This document shows positions 12,714-24,485 of a stretch of DNA of 64,000 bases, one piece after another; positions within the stretch are counted from its first letter, which is position 1, and each line of letters begins with the position of its first letter. The DNA is from Oncomelania hupensis (lineage: Eukaryota > Mollusca > Gastropoda > Littorinimorpha > Pomatiopsidae). The position numbers were made by a program, and so were the translations under genes. The notes under the pieces are model-generated. The model did no database searches. It was given only the letters and a program-made list of their open reading frames with translations, and was not told the origin of the DNA. The DNA lies in NCBI GenBank assembly GCA_036898135.1, contig CM072513.1, positions 88,771,300 through 88,835,299 on the forward strand, written 5' to 3'.

Positions 12714-13108
12714 GGATGCTATACACGCGCCTTTCCACAAATCAATCAGGCTCAAAGCGCGGCGATCTGTACCAACATACACGCTCACCTGTCTCATCCA
12801 CCCTCACACACACACACACACACACAACAAATACACATCCATCACTCATACAGATGGTGTAAGGGCAGGGAGATCGCTATTGGAAGAGGGAAAGAAAACC
12901 GATTTTTTTTTCTGGGGAAATTTTATATTGACTGCGTCCTGTACCATTATTGAAGGGAGGGAGAAAACCGGAGTGCCTGGAGAAAACCCTCGGTGACCTC
13001 AATAGTCTCGTACCTAAGTCACATACGTTCGCCCCTTGCGGGAATCGAACCCGCGACGTTCGGCTTAGGAAACCGGCGACTTATCCACTGCGCCACGAGG
13101 CCACCCCA
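12638..13108 (-). mobile_element. tRNA-derived SINE, family SINE-A, copy 1
   Basis: On the minus strand the head (about 13030-13105) is tRNA-like, with A box TGGCGCAGTGG and B box GGTTCGATTCC as pol III promoter. The body has a conserved segment GGAGTGCCTGGAGAAAACCC (plus-strand reading). The tail is (ATT)n, seen as AAT repeats at 12638-12711. Length about 470 bp. The shared (ATT)n tail suggests mobilisation by the L2/CR1-like LINE, which is inference. The conserved body may belong to a widespread SINE core superfamily; I cannot assign it by eye. Confidence 0.85.
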
Positions 13109-13229
13109 AATAACAATCATCATTCAGTGGTGAGGGGAGGGGGGTGGGTGGGGAGAAGAGAAAAGGGGAGGGTAGGGGGGAGGGAGGAACCCAGTTACAT
13201 TACTAATCTTTCCATGTTAATACGAAAGT

Positions 13230-13480
13230 CGCCCAAAATGTGTTAATGCCCGAGGCTCCCAATTGCTATCTTAGGCGCACTGGCTGACGCCTCAGACAAC
13301 TAAAGCACAAGCCTTGACGACTAGGGGACTTCGTAGTGCTTACTGGGGGTGGTTACGTAGCTGGTATTCACTCGTCTAGGACATCAGCGTCAGGATCTTT
13401 AAAAGTCCGAACGATGGAATGCATGCATCAAGCATGCGTAGTAAACTAGATCTCGGTTTATACTCTCATCATCACCAATC
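13230..13480 (+). repeat. SINE-like repeat family G copy
   Basis: Shares with 19784-20075 and 38395-38480 the stretch AGCGTCAGGATCTTTAAA, then GATGGAATGC, then TCGGTTTATACTCTCAT. Confidence 0.65.
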
Positions 13481-13581
13481 GCGTACGTCGAAACACAACC
13501 ACCAGCACGCATCCGCCATCCAAATAAATAAATAAATAAATAAATGTGGAAGCTGTTTGCGTACTCCACAGAATAGCATTC

Positions 13582-13582
<1 letters not shown>

Positions 13583-13667
<85 letters not shown>

Positions 13668-14046
13668 GCTGTGCATACCCGCTTGTTCCCAAATCACTAA
13701 TCAGGCCCAAAGCGCGGAGATCTGTACCAGCACACACGCTCACATGTTTCACCCACTCTCTCTCACACACACAACAAACACACCCTTATCACTCCAACTT
13801 GTGGTGTAAAGGCAGGGAGGTCGCTATTAGGAGACGGAAAGGAAATCGAATTTTTATTTGTCAAATTTTTAGACTTACTGCATCCAATATCGTTATAGAA
13901 GGGAGGGAGGGAGGAAACCCGAGTACCTGGAGAAAAGCCTCGGTGACCTCAATAGCCTAAGGCACATAAGTCCGCCCCTTTCGGGAATGGAACACGCGAC
14001 CTTCGGTATAGGAAACCGGCGACTAATCCACTGCGCCACGAGGCCG
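13583..14046 (-). mobile_element. tRNA-derived SINE, family SINE-A, copy 2
   Basis: Same structure as the copy at 12638-13108. The tRNA-like head is at about 13975-14046, with the B box degraded (GGAATGGAAC on the plus strand). The conserved body motif GAGTACCTGGAGAAAAGCCT is present and the (ATT)n tail lies at 13583-13666. Confidence 0.85.
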
Positions 14047-14175
14047 CTTGCCAAACAGTTCATGAGTTCAGCTCCCACATCCCAACCCCACCACCCAAAA
14101 AAAGGCCAACAGGTTCTTGTATGCAACTCAGCACTTTAATGTGAAGCGATCGATCATCAGCAGCCGTCACATTAA

Positions 14176-14341
14176 AAGAAGAAGAAGAAGAAGAAGAAGA
14201 AGAAGAAGAAGAAGAAGAAGAAGAAGAAGAAGAAGAAGAAGAAGAAGAAGAAGGAGGAGGAGGAGGAGGAGGAGGAGGAGAAGAAGAAGAAGAAGAAGAA
14301 GAAGAAGAAGAAGAAGAAGAAGAAGAAGAAGAAGAAGAAGA
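14176..14341. repeat. (AAG)n/(AGG)n microsatellite
   Basis: Two AAG blocks flank an AGG block. Pure purine strand. Confidence 0.97.
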
Positions 14342-14377
14342 CACAGATGATGTTTTTTTGACTCAGTTTTAAATTAT

Positions 14378-14500
14378 AAGAAAGAGATTTCTCTTATATA
14401 GCGCACTTACAAACTCAGAGAGCTTCTCAAGGCGCTGGCCTGTACTATCCAGCAATCACACAATAGTTTGCTGAAGTCGGAATCGAACCCATGTCGCCCA
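14378..14500 (-). repeat. Family G SINE-like fragment
   Basis: Contains TATAGCGCACTTACAAACTC and CTCAAGGCGCTGGCC followed by a B-box-like complement GAATCGAACCC. This suggests a tRNA-derived head on the minus strand. No clear A box was found. Confidence 0.5.
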
Positions 14501-14656
14501 AGACGCCGCACTCACACAAGTCGCAATAAGGATCCACCTTGACCAAACCCACTCCACAGATCCTTTTAACATTCAAAATGAGTGTTGCCCCACTAAAAAA
14601 ATAAGCTTACATTAAAAAAAAACTCTTTCCAAAGTATATGTTTTTGTGTGCCTATT

Positions 14657-14716
14657 GATTGATTGATTTATTGTTGCTTTAGGTCCAGCGGACTCTTCTG
14701 AGCCAAATCAGGACCG
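14657..14716 (-). mobile_element. Ultra-short family A retroposon with 11-bp TSD
   Basis: Only the last 60 bp of family A (minus strand): an (ATTG)n tail and the end block GTCCAGCGGACTCTTC. It is flanked by an exact 11-bp duplication GTGTGCCTATT (14646-14656 and 14717-14727). This shows LINE-type target-primed integration with severe 5' truncation. Confidence 0.9.
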
Positions 14717-14862
14717 GTGTGCCTATTAATAGCAACATCCGTGGCGCTAGCCAGCCAACATTCTGCAGCTAAAAATAGCAGCTACCAAAGCCTGTAAGAG
14801 ACAGAACCCATTAAAAAAAACAATTGCTCGTAAGATTTTTCGATTTAGGTTGATAAAACAGA

Positions 14863-14895
14863 CCCTACCCTACCCTACCCTACCCTACCCTACCC
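14863..14895. repeat. (CCCTA)n pentanucleotide run
   Basis: About six CCCTA units. Telomere-like but lacking the sixth base of TTAGGG. Confidence 0.9.
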
Positions 14896-15715
14896 TGCCA
14901 CAGACACCCAAGACGCACAGTTGAAACCGCGTGGTTCATTCAGATATATCGGGTATAGCCCCTCCGGATGTAGGCCTACCGGAAGAATAAGGGGAAACCA
15001 CTCCCTGTCAGAAATGGAATTGAAAAATCCAACTGTAGCGGTTGGTTTGACTAAAGAAAGCCCAATTTATCGTTGTGTTATGTAATAACAATGCGGATTT
15101 TAGAGCACAACCGTTTTCGTGAAAAGTAAACAAAGCCTTCGAATTGGGGCCTTGTAATCATAACGCATGACCGCTTTAATCAAACACTAACCAGTTTACC
15201 TTAATAGTATTATTTTTTGAAAGGTGACTCAGTTTTACGCTAACTAATTCATCCCCATTCCATTGCAGCCTTAAAAAAACACAAATCAGCCTTCAAATAC
15301 GTCACAAGTATTAATGATTTAAAGTTAATAATTATCTGACTCATAAATAACATTATATTGCTCAACGTAAATGTGCGTGCACAATAGTTTATATATAAGC
15401 CTATACATTAAATGCCAACTGTTACCAAAGTTAGCACTGAAGTTGAAGGGATCGCATTGCATAACTTTACCATAAAACAAACCATTACCAGCATATTTGT
15501 TTGTTTTTTTAAGTCTCATCGACGCAGTTTAACATTTATTAACTTAACCCTAACCAAAACACTACTTTACACATTGATTTTAACTTACGTCAACTTTTAT
15601 CAAAGACAAGCACTTCATTGTGCAATTCAAGAATAGCACGTGGTTCTTAAAAAATTGCAATTTACTATTAAAATTTACTTATACCTACTTTGTGAAAAGA
15701 AACAGCACTTGCCTG
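14896..15715. other. Non-coding AT-rich DNA
   Basis: No gene or recognisable repeat. Confidence 0.5.
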
Positions 15716-15840
15716 CAGTAACCAGTATTGCGACCCTCACAGTGGTATATGTTAACAGCAATCCAACAAACGCAGGCCAATATATCAACAGGGTTATAAG
15801 CAATATTCAATAGGGAGGTACTTTTCAGCCAACCTGTATA
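15716..15840. repeat. Family D fragments in inverted arrangement
   Basis: GTAACCAGTATTGCGACCCT and CAGTGGTA match family D in plus orientation. ATTCAATAGGGAGGTACTTT is the family D head in minus orientation. Confidence 0.5.
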
Positions 15841-15987
15841 TACAACTTCCTATGATGCTGTGAACAACACAAGCCCCAGCAGGCACTATTTGCCTTGCAA
15901 GGGATTCAATATACTCGCAAATGAAACTTCGATTACCGGTCCGCTGAAAACATATGCTGCTATTTTATGGCCCATCCATCTGGGTGG

Positions 15988-16223
15988 TGTGTGTGTGTGT
16001 GTGTGTGTGTGGGTGTGGGTGGTGGGGTGGGGTGGGTGATGGAGAGAGTGCAAAAGGGTGGTTTTAGGGGTTGGAGTACGATTGAGTTCATTGTGTATGC
16101 GCACCAGGGAAAGGGGCCGGAAGGAAGGGGGGGGGGCGGAGATGGGGAGGGGGTAAGAGAAGAAGCGGATGTCCGGCTGTGGCGAGGGGAGAGGCGGGGG
16201 AAGAGTCAATCTCTCTCAATCTG

Positions 16224-16256
<33 letters not shown>

Positions 16257-16323
16257 CGAATATTTTATCACAAGCTGACTTACCCTAGCCCTCCCCTCCC
16301 GCCCGCCCCCCCCCCCCCCCCCC
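15988..16323. repeat. TG, G-rich, CT and poly-C low-complexity tract
   Basis: (TG)n at 15988-16012, G-rich sequence to about 16200, (CT)n at about 16225-16257, and a C run of about 20 ending at 16323. Confidence 0.9.
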
Positions 16324-16860
16324 AGCAAGTAGCCTCTCATCACCCCACACCAAAATAATAAAATAATTATATTGCGATAAATCATCTATAACCATTCCAT
16401 GCATCTGTTAATTCCGTTCTAAGTTTCATATCCTCTGCATCCGTGTTAGTACGAATAGTACGAATGGTAGTGTGGGTTTGATAGCATCATTGTTATGCAT
16501 TAAGGTGTTCTAATATTCGCTACCGTTTCTTTATTATATACATGTACGCTAACCTTTGTTAACAGTTACTGTGCATCACAAACAAATATCCTTGTGCAAA
16601 TGGGGACATTAAGGATTCGTTATTCGTTATTATTCGAGTTCAGTGTGCATGTGAGCTTGTTCGATCGGCTGCTGATATATGGTCATTTCAACTGAAGCAG
16701 GGAGCGACAGGTTTTGAACATCAAACATCACAAACTGTCACCGTATAGCCCACAGCATTAATGACATTATTGCGGTTATAGTTGGGTTTTTTGTCTAAAT
16801 TGCTTTGTAGGCATATATACATTTTGTATAGGTCTGGTAGATTTTTTTTAAATATTTTTA
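16324..16860. other. Non-coding; possible CR1-like 3' end
   Basis: Around 16586-16640 TATCCTTGTGCAAATGGGGA followed by CATTAAGGATTCG resembles the CR1-like 3' terminus at 25565-25615. Otherwise nothing is seen. Confidence 0.35.
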
Positions 16861-16865
16861 ACTCA

Positions 16866-17102
16866 CCCCCGTAGCCCAGTGGTAGAGCGTTCGCCCAGCA
16901 CACCGATGACTCGGGTTCTAATCCCGAGGTGGATGTATAAGATAAAGGTTGCTAAGTTTTCGTTGTTTATCTTGGCGGTATAATTGCTCTGCTGGTTCAG
17001 TGTTGATTTAGGTCCCTATCCATTTCATCCCTGGGATGGTCATCTTTGTCGTCCGGATCACCAATGGCGGGTGTGGGGGTAAACTTCCATCTTCGTACGG
17101 TG

Positions 17103-17153
<51 letters not shown>

Positions 17154-17320
17154 TTTGTGTGTGAGTACTTGTGTGGGTATGTAAGTGTGTGTGTACCTGT
17201 GCGGGTATGTTTATGTAGGTGTGTACGTGTGTGTGTATACGTGTGTGTACGTGTGTGTGTGCATGTGTGTGAGTGTTTATGAGTGAATGTGTGAGTTGAG
17301 CGTGTGTGCGTGTTTGTGAA
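16866..17320 (+). mobile_element. tRNA-derived SINE, family SINE-B, copy 1, with TG tract
   Basis: The head has A box TAGCCCAGTGG and B-box-like GGGTTCTAATCC (16870-16930). The body has GGTTCAGTGTTGATTTAGGT and CACCAATGGCGG. It is followed by (TG)n from 17102. The body also occurs at 38671-38845 and 33812-34038. Confidence 0.75.
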
Positions 17321-17430
17321 TGCATGGGCGCTGTGAAACGTATAGTCTAACAGCTCAGATTAATGTTTGGTACATTTTAACTGGAATATTGATAGTTGTT
17401 GATGTTGTTGTTGTTGCTGCTGTTATTGGT

Positions 17431-18035
17431 ATTGTTGTTGCCCACCCCCCCTCTCCCGTGGGGTTGCCGGGGGTTTCAGTATAAATAGTATCCCCAATTT
17501 CTGGAAATTTAGTGCTTTAAATTCCCACTGTCACTGTCTTTCTCCTTTGTTCTTTCTCATTACTACTCATTCTACTATACTATCTTCTTCTTCTCTAGAC
17601 CAGTCACCTACTTTTTTTTCTTGAAAACTCTTCCGGGACAATACTCCTCATTTGTGTGTGAGGTCTGTTGGATCAGCTTGGGAATATTGGATGCTTTCTA
17701 CCAAATGGTCACTGGGGCTTCCTATGATGTTATTATTTGGCAATGCAGGCATTTTATATGTATGTGTTTCGTTGATATTGTATAATGATGTTTGTATTCT
17801 ATTTTATTTTTGTAAACGGGGGTTCGATAAATTAGAGTATAGCCTCAGCGTCCTCTGCGTGGGATGTCTTTATTGTAAAGTGACCGGCTGGTACTTGCCT
17901 TCAGTGTTACCACTAGGGTTGTTTTGGCAGATCTTTTATGCGGATCAGGGGTGAGTCCTCTTTCACTTCTCTGATCCTGATTTGGCTCGGAAGAGTCCGC
18001 TGGACCTAAAGCAATAACCATGTAATGTAATTTTG
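17431..18035 (+). mobile_element. Family A retroposon, full-length copy
   Basis: About 605 bp, starting near GGTTGCCGGGGGTTTCAG and ending GGACCTAAAGCAATAACC with a short (TGTAA)-type tail. Five other copies occur (14657, 24486, 29907, 40570, 63181). It has no coding capacity, and a TATA box sits near the 5' end. The simple-repeat tails and the TSD of the 14657 copy point to LINE-type mobilisation. It is either a non-autonomous retroposon or the non-coding part of an unrecognised LINE. Confidence 0.75.
17480..17488 (+). promoter_or_regulatory. TATA box in family A
   Basis: TATAAATAG about 50 bp inside the 5' end. It is also present in the copies at 41158 and 63753 (as CTATTTATAC on the plus strand) but altered in the 25072 copy. 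A pol II promoter inside the repeat is inferred. Confidence 0.5.
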
Positions 18036-18253
18036 TTCTTCTTATTCTTGTTCTTTGTGTTCTTCTTGTTCTTGTTCTTGATCATCTTCTTCCTCCTCCT
18101 CTAGTTTTTCTGCTATTACTTCTTCTATTTCTTGTTCTCATTCTATTCTACTGCTACGACTGGACTATGACTACGAGGACGACGAGGACGACGACTACAA
18201 CTATGACAACTTCTTCTTCGTCTTCTGCTTCTTCTTCTTCTTGTAATTTGCTG

Positions 18254-18813
18254 TCCTGCGTCGTTGACTGATACTTTCTATACGCTATCTAAGAAATCCT
18301 GTGTTGTTGACTGATACTTTCTATACGCTATCTAAGAAATCCTGTGTTGACTGATACTTTCTATACGCTATCTAAGAAATCCTGTGTTGTTGACTGATAC
18401 TTTCTATACGCTGTCTATGAAATCATGTGTTGTTGAGTGATATTTTCTGTGCACTAAGAAATCCTGTATTGTTGACTGATACTTTCTATACGCTGACTAA
18501 TAAATCCTGTATTGTTAACTGATACTTTCTATACGCTGTCTAACAAATCTTGTATTGTTGACTAATACTTTCTATACGCTGTCTAAGAAATCTTGTATTG
18601 TTGACTGATACTTTCTATACGCTTTCTATGAAATCTTGTATTGTTGACTGATACTTTCTATACGCTGTCTAAGAAATCTTGTATTGTTGACTGATACTTT
18701 CTATACGCTTTCTATGAAATCCTGTATTGTTGACTGATACTTTCTATACGCTGTCTAAGAAATCTTGTATTGCTGACTGATACTTTCTATACGCTGTCTA
18801 TGAAATCCTTTAT
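18254..18813 (+). repeat. 43-bp minisatellite, about 13 units
   Basis: The unit contains TTGACTGATACTTTCTATAC, then GCT, then TCTAAGAAATCCTG. Early units are about 40 bp and later ones 43 bp. Variants alternate AAGAAATCTTG and ATGAAATC. No coding potential. Confidence 0.93.
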
Positions 18814-18949
18814 TGCTGTACTTAGTGCCCAAAAGTTGCCAAAACGCCTACAGCCAAGTCATGCATCCTAAGGTTGACGCTGACAAAACTAGACCTTGAT
18901 CCTCTAACGGTGTTAATTGGACAATAAAAGTGTGCCTATTTATCACACT

Positions 18950-19695
18950 GACATCAGACAGACAGACAGACACACGTATGCAATTACGCGCGCAAGCATA
19001 TTCATATAATCACATGCACATTCATGCACACACACATACCACACACCCCCATAACTCTCTTTCTCTGTCACATACCATAACTCTCTCACATATCACGCCC
19101 CCCCCCCCATAACTCTCTTTCTCTCTCACATACCATAACTCTGTCACATATCACACCCACCCACATAACTCTCTGCCTCTCTCACATACCATAACTCTCT
19201 CACATATCACACACACACCCATAACTCTCTCTCATACCATAACTCTCTCACATATCGCACACACATACACTTAACTTTCTCTCTCTCTCTCTATCTCACA
19301 TACTGCAAACACACATAACTCTCTCACACATACCACACACACACACAACTCTCACATACCACGCACACACAACTATATTTCTTAGATACCACATATACAC
19401 ATAACTCTCTCACAAATACACACATACACAACACACACATACACACACGCGCTAACACACACATGTTCTCACGCTCACACTTATTACGCACACACACACA
19501 TGCTCTCCCAAGCGCACATTTATACACCTATACATGCACTCACACATACCACACACATACAGAAACACACAGACACACACTAACATCATAAAGAGGTTCA
19601 GACTAGAGCCAACTTCTACAGCAAACGTACAATGCTAGTGCTGGCAAACCTAATCGTGTTTACCACATCAAATGATGAATTGGACAGAACTAGTC

Positions 19696-19751
<56 letters not shown>

Positions 19752-19765
19752 CACACACATCTACA
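18950..19765. repeat. CA/CT-rich tract with CATACCATAACTCTCTCACA units
   Basis: Irregular tandem units of CACATACCATAACTCTCT type with CA runs, ending in a longer (CA)n at about 19698-19762. Confidence 0.85.
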
Positions 19766-19783
19766 TCTACATGCACGCTATTA

Positions 19784-20075
19784 ATTAATTAATTTATTTA
19801 ATCATTGTTAAATAGCGCTTTTCCAGCTCAAGAGCTGCTCAAGGCGCTGGCTGATACATGGTCTAACTCCAGCCATCTGAGCCTGACGCCCGGATGACTG
19901 AGCACAATCCTGGATGACCTAGGGATGGGGGAGAAGAGATCTAGTGCATGCTGGGTGTGCTTATGTAACCGGCATCCACCCGTCTAGGACCTGAGCGTCA
20001 GGATCTTTAAAGTCCGTGCGATGGAATGCGTGCGTGCACTGACTAGATCTCGGTTTATACTCTCATTCCGACTGT
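19784..20075 (+). repeat. Family G repeat, longest copy
   Basis: Starts TAATTAATTAATTTATTTAA, then ATAGCGCTTTTCCAGCTC and CTCAAGGCGCTGG. Ends with AGCGTCAGGATCTTTAAAG and TCGGTTTATACTCTCATTC. The longest copy of the family in this window. Confidence 0.65.
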
Positions 20076-20823
20076 ACTCTGTATTTGTCTTAAAGAATAA
20101 AACGTAAGCAAAAACGTCCTCCAGCCAACTGCGACTACGGCGAAGAATGTTGATGGGGAAAAAAAATAAAAAAAGAAGGTATACCTCAAACGCCTTGAGC
20201 AACATGTGAGTTGATAAACGAGCTATGTCAGAGCAACCCTATATAAAACATATGCATACACATTCCCAACCAATGTTGTGATCACAAGAACTTGGTGTAT
20301 AACAGTTAGGAAAGGTTGGAACGTTATGAAAAGGCCTTGAGTTAACTTTGGCAGCTAGGAGAGCTATGGAACATCCAACATACTGGATCTTGAGCAGGTT
20401 TTCTGAGTTTGTATTGACGCTATAGTGAAATCCATCTATTACAACACACATACGCACACACACACATGTACGCACACCCACACATACACAAACACGCGCG
20501 CACGCACAAACACACCCAAGCATAACAAGGAAAAGGTGTTCCCCTAATCTTTCAGTCGTTGGGGGTTGGGAGGTCCGAGGAGGGTGGGAAGCATTTGGGA
20601 CCTCCCTTTGCTCTTGGCCAGCTTAATGAAGGCGATGCCTATCTCCTGTCTCTCGCAGCGTTAACTCTCTGGGTCCACAACAGCTCCCTGTACCCATTCC
20701 CAGCTGGGTGGAATGGAGAATGTCGGGCGCTTGTTTCAATCTACTTTGTGTGCGTGCGTGTGTGTGTGTGTGGGTGTGTGTGTGTGTGGGTGGGTGTTTT
20801 GTGGATGTCATCTGGGTCGTTGC
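20076..20823. other. Non-coding with CA and TG tracts
   Basis: No gene. CA tract near 20450-20515 and TG tract near 20750-20800. Confidence 0.5.
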
Positions 20824-21675
20824 CATCCAAGCATGTTCACCCATCCAAGTACTAACCATTCTCGACGTTGTTTAGCATGAAACATTGCTAGCATGTTCAC
20901 CCATCCAAGTACTAACCATTCCCGACGTTGTTTAGCATGAAACATTGCTAGCATGTTCACCCATCCAAGTATTAACCATTCCCGACGTTGCTTAACATAA
21001 AACATTGGTAGCATGTTCACCCATCCAAGTACTAACCATTCCCGACGTTGCCTGACTTGAAGCATTGCTTGCATGGTCACCCATCCAAGTACTAACCATT
21101 CCCGACGTTGCTTAACTTGAAGCATTGCTAGCGTGGTCACCCATCCAGGTACTAACCCTTCCCGACGTTGCTTAACATGAAACATTGCTAGCATGGTCAC
21201 CCATCCAAGTACTAACCATTCCCGACGTTGCTTAACATGAAACATTGCTAGCATGGTCACCCATCCAAGTTCTAACCATTCCCGAGGTTGCTTAACATGA
21301 AACATTGGTAGCATGGTCACCCATCCAAGTACTAACCCTTCCCGACGTTGCTTAACATGAAACATTGCTAGCATAGTCACCCATCCAGGTACCAATCCTT
21401 CCCGACGTTGCTTAACATGAAACCTTGCTAGCATAGTCACCCATCCAGGTACTAATTCTTCCCGACGTTGCTTAACATGAAACGTGGCTAGCATAGTCAC
21501 CCATCCAGGTACCAATCCTTCCCGACGTTGCTTAGCATGAAACATTGCTAGCATAGTCACCCATCCAGGTACTAATTCTTCCCGACGTTGCTTAACATGA
21601 AACGTGGCTAGCATAGTCACCCATCCAGGTACCAATCCTTCCCGACGTTGCTTAGCATGAAACATTGCTAGCGTG
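20824..21675 (-). repeat. 60-bp satellite derived from 5S rRNA internal promoter
   Basis: About 14 head-to-tail units of exactly 60 bp. On the minus strand each unit contains GTTAAGCAACGTCGGG and then GGTTAGTACTTGGATGGGTG, matching the central part of metazoan 5S rRNA: the region with box A, intermediate element and box C bound by TFIIIA. The rest of the unit (AAACATTGCTAGCATG region, plus strand) is unrelated. The units at 21061 and 21121 are closest to 5S (CTTAACTTGAAG). From 21361 on, two variants alternate, giving a 120-bp higher-order repeat. The 358-aa minus-strand ORF is a by-product of the 60-bp (20-codon) period. Confidence 0.93.
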
Positions 21676-22460
21676 TGGCCAAACCACTGCATTACTGCAC
21701 CATCCAGCATAATTATGCAGACACACACGCACACAAACACACACACACACCAAATACAACACACGCGCACACAAACTAGTGCCGCTTTCAACATATCACA
21801 GTGCACCATACTCCCATAATTATGCAGGGTTTGATAAACCTTGTTCTTCATGCAACATGATCTACAACAACCAATAACTTCCACAGCTAAAAGAGATTAT
21901 AGTGAAACAAACAAACGTTTCTACTAGCGCGCCTTCAGCACCTTTTGCAATTGGGAAGCGCCACTATGACAACGCGCCAATTCAAAAGCAATACAACTAT
22001 AAACAATATATTACAGCGAGTGTTCTGAAAGAGCGCAGGGAAATGATAGCGAAAAAAGCCCAGGTTAGAGCATAAAAGGCCCAGGTTAAGAGTTAAGTTC
22101 TCAAAACTGGAAGAATAACGGAGGAAATGTATAACGAACCCACCTTATATGTGTTTAAGCTGATTTTGAAGTGGATAATCACGCTATATGAGAACAGTTA
22201 TGACGTAAAAAAAACTACAATATTATAAAGAAAAGCGCACAGCAGTTTAGTGAAAATCCTTGTGAAGTTGTCGCACTGCTTGGTGCTTTGCTGATGATGA
22301 AACAAGACTAGACTACCCCTACAGCACCTTGGCTTACCGTACGTCTCGAGTTTACATTGCGTAGCTGAGACTAGCCGGTGGAGCTCCTCGTGTGAGAGAT
22401 ACGTGGCGAGTCTCAGCTAAACTGTCTCGAGTTCTGCGTTATAAATCTTATCAAGCGTAA
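21676..22460. other. Non-coding
   Basis: A short CA run near 21720-21770. No gene or repeat otherwise. Confidence 0.5.
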
Positions 22461-22477
22461 AGTCATGTGTGGATCTC

Positions 22478-22592
22478 ACTCACTCTCTCTCTCCCTCTCT
22501 CTCTCTTTCTCCATCTCACTCTCTCGCCCCATGCTATCTTGTTCTCTGATATGTGTTTGTATGCGTGTGTGTGCGTATGTGTGTGTTCGTAC

Positions 22593-22662
<70 letters not shown>

Positions 22663-22786
22663 TATATCTCTCAAAAGTGTGTGCGCGCGCAAGCGTGGGG
22701 ATATGTGTGGATGGGTGTGTGTCTGTCTGTCTGTCAGCCTGTCTGTGTCAGTTGTGTGGAGGAGAGAGAGAGGGAAATGGATAGAA

Positions 22787-22835
<49 letters not shown>

Positions 22836-22900
22836 GAAGAGAGAAAAAGAGAGAGTAAAAGAGAGAGAGTAAGAGAGAGAGAATGTTCGTGTGGGCATGT
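22478..22900. repeat. (CT)n and (GA)n microsatellites
   Basis: CT at about 22480-22530 and 22596-22660, TG/TGTC between, GA at about 22785-22880. Confidence 0.95.
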
Positions 22901-22959
22901 GTGTGTGCAACCTGCGTGTGTGTGTGTGTGTGCGTGCGTGTATGTGTATCCTTGTTTAC

Positions 22960-23105
22960 ACAGTATTTATGGTCAAAACAGTGAACATCTACCTAACTTG
23001 TATTGACATGCCTACTTGTTTTGACGTCAGAACAATGATCCGTTAGGGTTAGGGCTGGGTTAGGGTTAGGGGTTGGTTTAGGGTTAGGGTTGGAACACTG
23101 CAAAG
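22960..23105 (-). repeat. Family E repeat with TTAGGG run
   Basis: TTGTTTTGACGTCAGAACAA followed by GATCCGTTAGGG and degenerate TTAGGG repeats, then GGAACACTGC. It is the reverse orientation of the copies at 28295-28620 and 33011-33233. Confidence 0.75.
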
Positions 23106-23629
23106 TACTTAAAAATGGGGACGAAATATGACCCATTGTCAGCACAACGTAGGTGGCGTTTCGGGAAAGTCTACGGAGTAACCTCGGCTGCGCGTGTGTG
23201 TGAAAGTGTGTACAATATAATTATGGACGTGGGCGTAACAACAAGCTTGCTTGTGTGTACGATGTCAAGTAACGATGAGCTTGAGTGCATGTATACTTAT
23301 AACGCTCGTATAAGCATTGCGTACATATGCATGCATCTGGCTGTGTGTGTGTGTGTGTGTGTGTGCGTACTAGTTTTTGCGTGTGTGTCGTATCATTCCC
23401 TAACGTAAATTCTTCACAGCTGACAGCGCACTACCATCATCAGCGTTACTACAACAACCAGCTTACACCGGCGTTGTTGTTGCTGCTGTTGTTGTCGTAA
23501 GTCACTCACTGTAGCTTACATGTACCTGCTGCGGAAGGCAGGATAGGAGAGAAGAAGAACAACAGAAGCCTTTAAAACAGTAACCATCTTAGTATAGGTA
23601 TGCTGTCCAGGAACTCAAAAACAGAAGAA
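23106..23629. other. Non-coding with a short TG tract
   Basis: TG tract at about 23340-23366. No gene. Confidence 0.5.
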
Positions 23630-24465
<836 letters not shown>

Positions 24466-24485
24466 TAGTTAGTTCTTCATTGCTT

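Noticed and set aside
13030..13105. Apparent tRNA gene on the minus strand
   Set aside because: The A and B boxes are part of a SINE-A head followed by the SINE body and ATT tail. The cloverleaf is not convincingly complete. The same holds for 13975-14046, 16870-16930 and 60442-60516.
20824..21675. Functional 5S rRNA gene cluster
   Set aside because: Only the central third of 5S is present in each unit. Neither gene end nor a terminator is there.
20808..21884. 358-aa ORF with 20-residue repeats
   Set aside because: The 60-bp satellite period is divisible by three, so any stop-free frame stays open. The sequence is 5S-derived satellite, not a protein gene.
22960..23105. Chromosome end or fusion point marked by TTAGGG
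   Set aside because: The run is short and degenerate and sits inside family E, with the same context at two other loci.
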